This document shows, piece after piece, positions 12,701 to 20,044 of a stretch of DNA of 64,000 bases. This DNA is from Bolinopsis microptera. Its lineage: Eukaryota; Ctenophora; Tentaculata; Lobata; Bolinopsidae. The stretch is from positions 11,454,303 to 11,518,302 of the forward strand of contig NC_087075.1 in assembly GCF_026151205.1 (NCBI RefSeq). Direction: 5' to 3'. Position 1 is the first letter of the stretch, and the number at the start of each line of letters is the position of its first letter. A program made the translations under genes and the position numbers. Below the pieces are notes generated by a model. The model searched no databases. It saw only the letters and a program-made list of their open reading frames with translations, and had not been told where the DNA came from.

Positions 12701-12952
12701 CATAATAAGCACATACATGTCTATTATCGATTATTTTAAATTTTAAATATTAAAGCGCTGCTCTTATCACTTTATCAGTTGCCCTTAGTACAGTATAATA
12801 CACATTCTTACTTACCGTAGTAATACCTCCCTTCTATTTCAGAGGCTGCCCAAACACTCCAAAGCAACCGTCGCTTGTTCGAACAGAACGTCGCCAAGTC
12901 AATGAGAGGAGGCTATATCGGCCAGATGTACTTCGCTAGAACACTCAGATAA
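3799..12952 (+). CDS. UBE2M: UBE2M / UBC12, NEDD8-conjugating E2 enzyme (8 exons, 182 aa)
   Basis: Exons are 3799-3904, 4261-4355, 9443-9481, 10223-10273, 10682-10734, 11321-11384, 11713-11743 and 12843-12952. All introns are GT-AG and all phases agree. The protein starts MLKLFDLKK, as in UBC12, where the acetylated Met plus a following hydrophobic residue docks into DCN1 and E1. It continues with a Gly/Ser linker, then the UBC fold: [27 protein letters not shown], the HPN motif (residues 100-102), catalytic Cys110 in [26 protein letters not shown] and [11 protein letters not shown]. The length matches the usual 183 or so residues of the family. UBC12 takes NEDD8 from the NAE1-UBA3 E1 and transfers it to cullins, activating cullin-RING ligases. 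Introns 1-2 hold a minisatellite, a pogo-like short repeat and LINE A in sense orientation. The gene appears intact. Confidence 0.97.
3912..4005. repeat. TGTACATA-type short tandem/palindromic repeat in UBE2M intron 1
   Basis: Repeated ATGTACATAC and GGTACCTGGTACATAC words sit directly after the exon 1 donor. Short open frames in both directions here are repeat artefacts. Confidence 0.7.
4045..4175. mobile_element. pogo/Tigger-like short repeat, copy 1
   Basis: It begins near TACTGTAAAACTCTGATTAA and contains several CCCCGATTTACCGCG blocks. The same words recur at 10026-10120 and 44740-44870. CAGTAAAACC...GATTTACC ends resemble the termini of pogo/Tigger-type short elements. Exact boundaries are uncertain. 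Confidence 0.5.
4681..6243 (+). CDS. LINE A ORF1 protein: PHD-like finger plus zinc knuckles (520 aa)
   Basis: This is the nucleic-acid-binding ORF1 protein of LINE A. The start is the first ATG, at 4681 ([11 protein letters not shown]). An N-terminal C-x2-C...C-x2-C...H-x3-C PHD-like finger occupies about residues 18-50, followed by a coiled-coil-like Glu/Lys-rich stretch around residues 100-190 and a Ser/Thr/Pro linker. Near the C-terminus zinc-knuckle-like motifs begin at about residue 426 ([14 protein letters not shown]), followed by [13 protein letters not shown] and CARCLASTH. Such ORF1 proteins package element RNA into a ribonucleoprotein in known CR1/L2-type LINEs. The stop TGA overlaps the start of the ORF2 frame. 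Confidence 0.88.
   Translation: MEKSAHNSAKNLLVNGLCKACSNDEVVKSTDIVQCFWCKDSFHAINCDETCNVSAPTVFTAHLSHAVNNTSSYAKRFGRFLFICNDCSTAEEEKRAATTVDRVGLLDNKIDAINLEFKEEMSELKTLLKEQLSQKPERAQERSSDQVDFMKQFAEQFSSLKEDLTKNINDVIDNKVNTVVTKSGTVSHTKDVLYSSLFTDSNSSTPSAQPPHVPIAPTRTQPSSPEILILSPKEEQSVNAATMTNVKKFATDKLKSSQVIFLRCNENNKKVSIGFPNAEIRDKATSLLNDGNTLDSYGYQSKNGNKMLPKVTIYGVSSEVLDDIDTTAVGNDADKLRDLEKNHLVAQIVEKNSSIKDLYEAGHTISIVYLNKIKRFTNDKQERIELTIGIKLSPSVYRVLFNQQQGSLYLGSRRYKVTDRFYIKQCYHCQMIGHTSVDCNEVKTNKHPTCMYCMGSHRSSACQFKQKKDKHACARCLASTHTNDAENSRTHNAAAYDCPVLVRETKRIAANTDFISKNVM
6240..9191 (+). CDS. LINE A ORF2: apurinic-type endonuclease plus reverse transcriptase (about 983 aa)
   Basis: This is the enzymatic polyprotein for target-primed reverse transcription. 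The N-terminal exonuclease-endonuclease-phosphatase (EEP) domain shows [22 protein letters not shown] and SSDHYLV. The reverse transcriptase shows [44 protein letters not shown] and the catalytic YADD at about residue 695. The C-terminal region ends with a [16 protein letters not shown] segment common to these LINEs. No internal stop or frameshift is seen, so the copy may be recent. The open frame overlaps the ORF1 stop in the -1 frame and starts with GTG rather than ATG. The first ATG is about 33 codons in, beyond the first EEP motif. Confidence 0.93.
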   Translation: MKLGANRQKSQLSIGCFNARSLCNKTCGVLEMLKDNSISICCITETWLKTNDRAKFAEIRDFGFDIISAPRRGRGGGVGFLFNPKMISPVRNDVTKYSSFEVLECVIKTAGEVIRLCVVYRSTQAKAKYDETKISKFMDDFDGYLDNLLLKTGSPIICGDFNFHVEDLNNNVAQNFIALCESKGFLQHVDSPTHISGGTLDLLFTLGCVSDSLSVTDMMVETSTGTSSDHYLVSFQVPVTFDLHKARTYEEKDVRELSKIDIDKFREDLFCSELNLSEYQSLDETVNLYQNVLEQVLDKHAPLITKRFTAEKSDFWDNKCQIAVRERRRAKRKARKYPENDEFKTTHFEKCVDAEITINRARDGYYDKQLSSCKGDSKGTYKVINKLLDKEYGSNKLPNGEDIEVAAKLKTFFDQKVKTIYSNIEKEIQNTSLNGQGTKDSTSIDNAKCILNQFKEVSLPDLETLIKSLPNKSSVLDVIPMWLFKNCLPELLPIIHYIVNESLRVGKFPSALKEASIRPGLKKPTLDVDELKNYRPISNLTYLSKILEKVVHCQLNEYADVNNLFSPYQSGYRKFHSCETAVTKIHNDILMMIDSKSNVVLLLLDLSAAFDTINHNLLLTKLKNAYGITELALSWLQCYLNNRTFKVKVKKATSSEGYLDIGVPQGSILGPLLFILYTRDLEEIVTKYGFSIHLYADDTQVYFTFDVHSSNPDLTAVKNCFLEIKQWMTVNFLKLNDEKTEFIDIGPYVSPIQTMDLGDLSICPVSKAKNLGFLFDHQMNLDSQINAVSKVCYLNQRDLARIGSKLSHDLKVQLVHSNILCFIDYCNSVYYGLTEKNLHKLQKIQNNAARFIFGLYGKKIREPIMPYLKKLHFLPVRFRIKFKISLLVFKCLNNIAPQYLQGHVNLREVRRQSSRLDDDFYLLKVPPAPHFRRTDAAFMFCGPKIWNELPYSVRSLSSVECFKNALKTFYFQLAFDNISYICP
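9604..9810. mobile_element. pogo-like short element, copy 2
   Basis: The left end reads TACTGTTAGACCTCTGTACA and the right end GAGAGGTTTTACTGTA, which are imperfect inverted copies of a CAGTAAAACCTCT-type terminus. No coding capacity is visible. Confidence 0.5.
10026..10120. mobile_element. pogo/Tigger-like short repeat, copy 3
   Basis: It begins TACAGTAAAACCCTGTTTTA, contains CGATTTACCGAGG and ends with CCCGGTAAATCGGGGT, giving an internal inverted repeat. It lies in UBE2M intron 3. Confidence 0.5.
10737..10835. repeat. CACATACCA-rich microsatellite after UBE2M exon 5
   Basis: Irregular ACCACACATACCACC and CACATATTACACATACC repeats start directly after the exon 5 donor at 10735. Confidence 0.7.
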
Positions 12953-13503
12953 ATCTTCTTTACTTTTGACTCGAGACGTCAAAAACATACAATCGAACAA
13001 AATGAACATTGTAAATAATTTGAGGTTGATATATGGGACCGGTGGTGGGTGCGAGAGTGGTTTTTGGATCTGTCATATTCGACGATTTGAGAAGTGTTTT
13101 AATTTTCTGTAAAGTTTATCATTATGATTTTAGCGTATGGTTGCCATGGTATTTGGTAACCACAGTATTGCCGTAGTAGGTCTAGGTATTTTGTTTGGGT
13201 ACGGTCAATGAACTTATTCTCGAACAACGGTGATCTGATATTTTCCTCGACGAAACGACTTTAGTTTAGGATTTGTGAATTGTGAGCTAAAATTAATGTA
13301 CCACCCTTCATCAAAATTGTATTCTGATGATAACGACATTTTTCTGCGGTATTACATCATGAAGTTATTTTGGAGAACTTCATTATAGTATAGCTTTCAA
13401 ATAATAACAAAGGTTTTAAAAACGTTGAAGCACAAATATCAAATATACAAGCAAGCATATGGGATACATTCAGAAATCCTAAAATGTATCAGTTATTAAC
13501 AAA

Positions 13504-13528
13504 AATTAATTAATTAATTAATTAATTG
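13504..13528. repeat. (AATT)n microsatellite
   Basis: Several consecutive ATTA/AATT units lie between the convergent UBE2M and GPCR 3' ends. The 12953-13776 interval otherwise shows only AT-rich sequence. Confidence 0.85.
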
Positions 13529-13776
13529 GCGAGTCAGCAAGTTTGCACGAGTTCTCTGATGATAAGATATCCAATTCACACTGTCTTCCATACCATGATA
13601 CCACTAAACCATTAAAGATTGTGGTTTTAAATCTTCGTATAAAAGGCTGTTCATGGAAACATGAATATTGGATAATCATTCAATGTGAAAGTCTATTAAA
13701 ATTCCCACAAAATCTTGTCAATAAAACAGCACAAAAGTTTGAGAGTTTCTCTTTCGATGAAGATTTCTTTCAGCGC

Positions 13777-16700
13777 TCATTTTCCAAGGACAGGTCCTCC
13801 TCGGTTAGTATTTACCATACCTATTTTCTCCTTGATCCCCTTAAGAGCTCCTTTAGTTCTTACCAGGACCACCGAAGGGTTGATACAACTGAAAACAGGT
13901 CAATTAATTGGCTAATTAGCAGGTCAATTAACATGTATTTGATTGGTTAATTAGCTGATACAAGGTTAGACAGGTGGCTGATATGTCAAATGTTTTAGTA
14001 AATATTCTGAACTTATTATATAGTAATTTGATGAATTTTATTTGATAATATTGAGTTTCATTGCGCGCATACCAATCTCCAGTTATGGGTGTTTATAAAT
14101 TTCAACAAATATTAAAATGTTTGATATTCCCACTGGGACTTACCTATTAAGGCACATTATAATGTAGGTGATCTGACCAAACAGAAGATCCTGTTTCCTG
14201 CTAATTCGCTCCTGAACCGGCTGTAAAGGATGAGGGAGGATTTAACAACTATGGAACTAGCTACCAGGTTTGTAATTATTTGATAGAAAAATATTAAATC
14301 AAAGTTCAGACCGAGTACGAAGTAACATTCTTGACAGATCGAATGACAGCCCCATTAAAGGGGGTCGCTCAAATATTGCGTAATCACTGAGGGGGGATGG
14401 AGGGGGTTTACAAATTATTACTATAGTGTTATTGGATGGGGGTGGGGGCCGGGGGGGGGTTAATATATGCGAGTTCAACATTGAACTTTCAAGTGATCAC
14501 GTAATATGTGAGCGACTACTAAGTAGACCTTTACCTTGATTAAATGGGCTGTGTTGTACAAGCAGAGAGGAATAAAACAGATCGTGTAAAAGACCGCAAT
14601 GACCACAAGTGTGTTCGTCACGTGACGGTCCATGGGCCTGTCAGCTAGAACTACTTTCCTGCCCTGGAGTCCTGTCGATTTAGAGTTCTCTAGGATTCTC
14701 TGAGATGATGTTAAGTTAGTTCTGTCGCTTAAGAGTTCTCTATGATTATTTGAGATTGGGTTAAAAAGTTCTGTCGCTTTAAAGTTCTTAATGGTTATTT
14801 GAGATTGGGTTAAGCAAGTTCTGTCGCTCTATAATTCTCTAGAATTCCCTAAAAGTAGGTTGAGCCAGTTCTCTAGAATTCTCTAAGAGTAAGCGAAGAC
14901 TGTAGTTCTCCTAAAAAGGATACCCTCGGCCCTCGCATTAATTTGACCATGACAGAAACTGACCTTGAGACTGTAGATCTTGTAGATGATTAGTGCAGCA
15001 AACACAGCTACTGAGATGGTCACAGCTGGCAGTTCTATCTCCCTGGTAGGTAATATGACTGTTTCAGGGATTTACAGTTATTGTTTTACATTTTAAAGCG
15101 ATCCAAGTCATTGTAAGTAAAATTTCTAAGACTAAATTTTGGTCGCTTACCTGTAAACCATAACACAGAGGTCAAAAGAGCTCCTGTTTTCATAGGCACT
15201 CTTGAAAATCTGACTGCATACCTAAAAATAGTAGTTTGTGTAATTCAAACAAATCGGTATGACGTTCTCAATCACAAGACTATTTACCGCGAGTTCACCA
15301 TTGATCTTTCAAGTAGATACGTTCAATCCAGCTGCTAGTGGAAAAGCTTTCAACATATGATATGTATGCGACTAATAAACAATTGCTCAACTTGTATCAA
15401 ATTATTAAGGTTTGCAGACTGTACACTGTACAGGGGACTACTGTTTAGTGCACAGTGTACAGGGGACTACTGTACACTGTACGGGGGACTACTGTACACT
15501 GTACAGGGGACTACTGTACACTGTACATGTGACTACTGTACACTGTACAGGGGACTACTGTACAGTGTACAGTAGTCCCTTCTGTAACTATAACGCGGTT
15601 TTGTACAGTGTTATACAGAGGCCGTTATACAGCAGAACACTGTTCTAGCAATATTCTCGCCCTAACTGGAGGATACCACTGTAGAGGAGAACACTGTACT
15701 GCTAGCAAGGGAATAACATTCTAGCAAGCACAAACCTTATTGTGAGGGTTGTAAGTGTACTGGTCAGTAGTAGCCACAATGAACACACTCGCTCCTAACG
15801 AGTACAGCCAGATCATCACAACCGCCATTACTGGGCCTGTCCTGAAATATTTCCTTGTGTTTGAAATTCATTACAGGTCGTGTTCTAACATGATGCTCAA
15901 ATGAACATTTCTGATTTAAAAATAAGATTCGTTCTCAATTAATTTTCAGCTTCAAATTGTTTAGCTAAGAGACAAATATGACCAGTTTTTATTGACAATA
16001 TAGATCTCACTGTTTGCCATAATATATATAATTCTCACCAGTTATTTCTCATACATCTGTAACTGTGCGGCCACCTGACAGCCACATATCTATCAGCAGA
16101 GATCAGCAGGACTGTGAACATGGAGGATCGTACTGATATTGTCGTTACTGCGCCGTGAATCTGGGATGATTAGTTAAATAGTTAATTAATCACCGGGTTG
16201 ATTGATTAATGGAGTAATTAACAAATTAGATAACTCGTTAAAAGTGATTAGATCAAGTTGACAACTCAAGTGGTTAACTTTGATTGTAATCATTGGTAAA
16301 TCTAAAAATTACCAATTACGGGCGAGAGGTGTTAAAAGAAATAAAAGATATAGGTAAACAATAGAATACATGCTAAAAATACTTTGAGTACAATTAAATA
16401 ATTGGTGACAAGATATCTGTTTTAAAAATACAGACTACGGTTCAATGAATGGTTTTACATATAATACCTTGCAAATTAGATCTCCGCTGCCGAAGATGGC
16501 CCATGGTTCGGTGATCTGAAAAGGAAGCACCAGGATTGCCATCAGGATATCCGACGTCGCTAAGCTGGGGACATCTCGTTATACTTAGTGTTAGCTTAGT
16601 CACTTAAGTCACAATTATTACTTAGTGTTGGAGTCCTCGTTATCACAATATGGCAAGCATGGTTTAAGAAATTTAAAATAATCTAAATCTGATAAATTCT

Positions 16701-16923
16701 TCTTTTATCTTGGCTTGTAAATATCCCAAATCCGATCACAAATTTAGTTTACAATTTATCTATCTATAATTTACAGATAAAAGTAACGAAGAAACTGCAG
16801 GTACCTGGTAACGAAGATCCAGGTCACCCCCTTTCGTTTGGTAGTACAGAAGACCATGACATTAGCAAGGAAGATAAAGGCAGCCAACAGCGCCAGAACT
16901 GTTGAGAAGAGGTTAACTCCCAT
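13777..16923 (-). CDS. class A (rhodopsin-like) G protein-coupled receptor, orphan (9 exons, 303 aa)
   Basis: Minus-strand exons in order are 16923-16805, 16564-16468, 16160-16039, 15841-15736, 15221-15151, 15042-14964, 14663-14535, 14220-14144 and 13888-13777. All are GT-AG with matching phases. TM1 starts almost at the N-terminus (MGVNLFSTVLALLAAF). TM2 has LATSDILMAILVLPFQ (the family L-x3-D motif). TM3 ends SADRYVAVRWP (DRY intact). TM4 is around MAVVMIWLYSLG. The ECL2 Cys in VCSQIF should pair with the Cys of DLICK. TM5 is ELPAVTISVAVFAALIIY. TM6 has CFIP in place of CWxP. TM7 has NSCINPSVV in place of NPxxY. The tail is short. The 7TM family is certain, but the ligand is not identifiable. 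The near absence of an extracellular N-terminus could mean a missing upstream exon. Confidence 0.92.
14361..14522. mobile_element. MITE with inverted termini and G-rich interior, in GPCR intron 7
   Basis: The left end GTCGCTCAAATATTGCGTAA and the right end, read as reverse complement, GTCGCTCACATATTACGTGA are inverted copies with a few mismatches. The interior holds GAGGGGGGATGGAGGGGG and a run of ten Gs. A related sequence lies at 3599-3745. Confidence 0.6.
14665..14900. repeat. tandem repeat of about 58-62 bp, 4 diverged copies
   Basis: Each unit carries GTTCTGTCGCT followed by AGTTCTCTA and TTTGAGATTGGGTTAA-like blocks. It lies in GPCR intron 6, next to exon 7. Confidence 0.75.
15412..15572. 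repeat. 22-bp minisatellite with TGTACACTGTACA palindromes
   Basis: About seven units of ACTGTACACTGTACAGGGG type, the last partly inverted (TGTACAGTGTACAGTAGTCC). Overlapping short open frames reflect the repeat. It lies in GPCR intron 4. Confidence 0.9.
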
Positions 16924-17268
16924 CCTACACTCTCATCCTACACTAGTAATAATGTAGGTTTAATAACAAATAATGGCCAGTAACTCAGCTTGTTCACTCT
17001 CATCCTACACTGGTAATGTAGGTTTAATAACAAATAATGGCTAGTAATTCAGCTTGTTCACTCTCATCCTACACTAGTAATGTAGGTTTAATAACAAATA
17101 ATGGCTAGTAATTCAGCTTGTTCAATCTCATCCTACACTAGTAATAATGTAGGTTTAATAACAAATAATGGCTAGTAACTCTCATCCTACACTTGTAAAG
17201 TAGGTTTAATAACAAATAATGGCTAGTAACTCAGTTTGTTCACTCTCATCCTACACTAGTAGTAGTTT
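16924..17268. repeat. tandem repeat of about 63-68 bp abutting the GPCR start codon
   Basis: Five copies of CTCTCATCCTACACTAGTAA...GTAGGTTTAATAACAAATAATGG...CAGCTTGTTCA, differing by small indels. The first partial unit touches the GPCR ATG at 16923, so the repeat occupies what should be the receptor 5' UTR or promoter. Confidence 0.9.
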
Positions 17269-18520
17269 TAATACTTTCAACACTACTATATAACAAATAA
17301 TTTGAGCATGAATAAGAAGTTGTTACTTTGAAACGTCGTTTATCCTAACAGTGCAATATCATTTGTCGCAAATCAGAATAATCAGAAACTATTTGGAAAA
17401 CCCAAAAACTGACTAGTAGTAGTATTAATGTAAGTTTAATAATAAATAATAGTTTATAACTTCCATCTTTAGTTACACTATTGATACTACTTATTTGATA
17501 ATTTAACCAATAGTTAGTAGCTCAGTTGTTATAAAATTTTAAGTAAATTGAGTTACAAATACATTCAATTTAAGAATAAAGTTTTGCTAATCTATATCGT
17601 TCAGCATGTTTTAAAGCATCTTACAAGCTCATACAGTGCTATGCGGATGTTCAGTGTTTACATTGCCAGAATCTCGCAGTTACCTTCAACTTAAACATTA
17701 AATAAATCAGTGTAAGCCGCTTCCGCTACACTGTATGGGTATCTGTCAATGAACCTTTATCTTTGTCACAGAAATTAGTGATAAAGCACAAGTCACGCGA
17801 CGCCTATTAAGTATTAACTTGACGTGGCAGTAGTATTTTGTTACTAATTTTCTATCCAATAGAAGTCAATTAGTTAGCAATTAGCAGTGAGAGTATGTGT
17901 CAACCATTCAAATAAGACTCCCGTCTCCCACGACTTGTACAGTCATGATGCGATGTTATTGTTTACGTTGGGCGTAAAAACGCAATGTTTATTTTACGCA
18001 GTGCTGCTTGCTGCTTTGATCTAATGGACTCTGAGATGCACCTGTTTTTCACCATTGCAAGGCTTGTTGGATGGTGTTTTAACATTGTGGACCTCCTTTT
18101 TATTTTGTATTTTGTTTTTTAAATATATATATTGGTATTTACATATGCCGAACTTTATGTTCCGTCTTCTGTAGCTAATATGTTGGGGTGTATTCATTCC
18201 TTGAATTGCTGTTGGTTACATCGAGGAAAATAAAGTTTACTGGTTGATTGGTTAAAGGATTTACACGTCCTGGATAGAAGTGAGGCAGCTTTCAGTTTTA
18301 TCCCAAGTTCAACCGTTAAATAGTTGAGCATGAAATGATGAACATTAATCGAAATCTAGATGAACATTTGTTAAAATAATCAAATTTAAAAATCAAATAA
18401 TGATTACCAAAATACAACAAAAATACAAAAAACGATCGGACGCCATCATAAAAATTAAAGAATTAATATCGTCCCAAAAAATACCATAATTATATTTATA
18501 GCAGTGGAGAGGGCTGCTTC
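17269..18520. other. AT-rich spacer upstream of the GPCR
   Basis: No convincing exon. A short stretch near 17990-18240 ending AATAAAGTTTACTGGTTG looks like the 3' end of an old transposon or transcript but has no recognisable domain. Confidence 0.4.
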
Positions 18521-18525
18521 TCTGA

Positions 18526-19183
18526 TTAGTCTATGTAATAAGCGCCATGAGTTGGCACAGAATTTTTTCTCTCTGATTTTGATAAATTTGGTACCAAAAG
18601 TTGCCTCTAAGTGTGAATAATGCAAATTCACCGTGTAGCAAAATAACGTCGAGCTATATGTGGGCCTCCTGTGCATTACAAGAATGTACAAAGGACGAAA
18701 AATGGGTAATTTATTGCTTAAAATGCCTATAACTCCTAAAATATTGAATATTTTGAAATAATTATTACAGTATCGTAATGAGCTTAGTCAGACGCAACTT
18801 TTGGTACCAAAATTATAATATTTGAAGAACCAAATTTTTCAAAAAATTGTTCAAAATTTGTGTTCAGATTGAAAAATTTTGAAAATAATTTTCCTTTAAA
18901 TCTTAAAATATTAGTACTAAAAGTTTCGTCTCGATGAGCTGATTACGATGCCATAATAATTATGTGATAATAACTGAAAATGTGAAAGTTATTGGCCAAA
19001 AACTAAAAATTTGCGCGAAAAACGCACGCGCGGCGAACAAGCGCCGTGTAGCATTTTTAGCGAAAATTGCTACACGGTGGATTTATTTTATTCACATTTT
19101 TAGACAAATTTTGGTACCAAATTTATCGAAATCGGAGAAAAAAAGTTCTGTGCTCGCGCTTGGCGCTTATTACACTGACTAGA
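18526..19183. mobile_element. fold-back element with inverted arms of about 120 bp
   Basis: The left arm (18526-18645) reads AGTCTATGTAATAAGCGCC... ...ATAAATTTGGTACCAAAA... CACCGTGTAGCAA. The right arm (19183-19060, reverse complement) reads AGTCAGTGTAATAAGCGCC... in the same order with scattered differences. The spacer is AT-rich and has further GGTACCAAAA words. No transposase is present. Confidence 0.7.
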
Positions 19184-19227
19184 TGGCTTGTGTCACGTGG
19201 AGTGCATAGTCATACTGTCTGGGTCTG

Positions 19228-19446
19228 GGACTCTACGGCGTAAGACTCTAACCATTAACCTAAACCTAACCCTAACCCTAACCCTAACCCTAACCCTAAC
19301 CCTAACCCTAACCCTAACCCTAACCCTATTCCCTAACCCTAACCCTAACCCTAACCCTAACCCTAACCCTAACCTTATTCCCTAACCCTAACCCTAACCC
19401 TATTCCCTAACCCTAACCCGCCGTAAAGTCTCACGCCGTAGAGTCC
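19228..19446. repeat. interstitial telomere-like (CCCTAA)n array flanked by a 20-bp inverted repeat
   Basis: CCCTAA units fill about 19257-19418, interrupted three times by CTATTCC or TTATTCC variants. The array is bracketed by GGACTCTACGGCGTAAGACT (19228-19247) and its inverted copy with one mismatch at 19427-19446. Confidence 0.95.
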
Positions 19447-19837
19447 GCGGACCCCTGCATAATGCATACCATTGAAAACTACTTCTATTACCAAATGAAG
19501 AATATGATTCAAATCCATCTCAGTGTCTGCTTTTTATAGTTAAGTCGTCATGGCGTCGTGCCGTCGTGCATTGGCCTTGACATGAAAATTCGAAGAGTTG
19601 TGCAATTTCTAGAGGTCTTGACATGAAAATTCGAATTGTTGTAAAATTTTGACACGCCTTGACAAGATGTAATGATGACTGAGGATTTAATGAGATCTCT
19701 GAAAATAGAATTGACATCATTTTGTGAATGAGTTGTTATTCGGGTAAATTATTTAATCTTAAGTACTTGACCACATACGATGTCATGGTGACTGAAGATT
19801 TAATAGCTAAGCAGCGCTTTCAATTTTCATGGAAATA

Positions 19838-19943
19838 GAATTGACATCATTTTATGCAGAAAGAATGAATATTCGGATTAATTTATGGAAATAGAATTGA
19901 CATCATTTTATGCAGAAAGAATGAATATTCGGATTAATTTAAT
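19838..19943. repeat. tandem duplication of about 53 bp
   Basis: A unit containing GGAAATAGAATTGACATCAT, TGCAGAAAGAATGAATATTC and GGATTAATTTA occurs twice in a row just upstream of Amt exon 1. A related, more diverged copy lies near 19700. Confidence 0.85.
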
Positions 19944-20044
19944 AGTTAACTTTAATAGATAATACTCAATTTAAAGTTAAACTGGGCTCATTTTATCAGT
20001 AGGAAGAGTGATAAGATCCAGATTAAGAAGGAGACGGGGTAAGA

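Noticed and set aside
15357-15648. Cys/Tyr-rich short open frames
   Set aside because: Translation of the 22-bp minisatellite within a GPCR intron.
17990-18245. Possible 3' end of a transcript or LINE (AATAAAGTTTACTGG)
   Set aside because: No recognisable coding sequence upstream and no defined boundaries.
19188-19385. Open frame of NPNPNP/TLTLTL repeats
   Set aside because: Translation of the CCCTAA telomere-like array.
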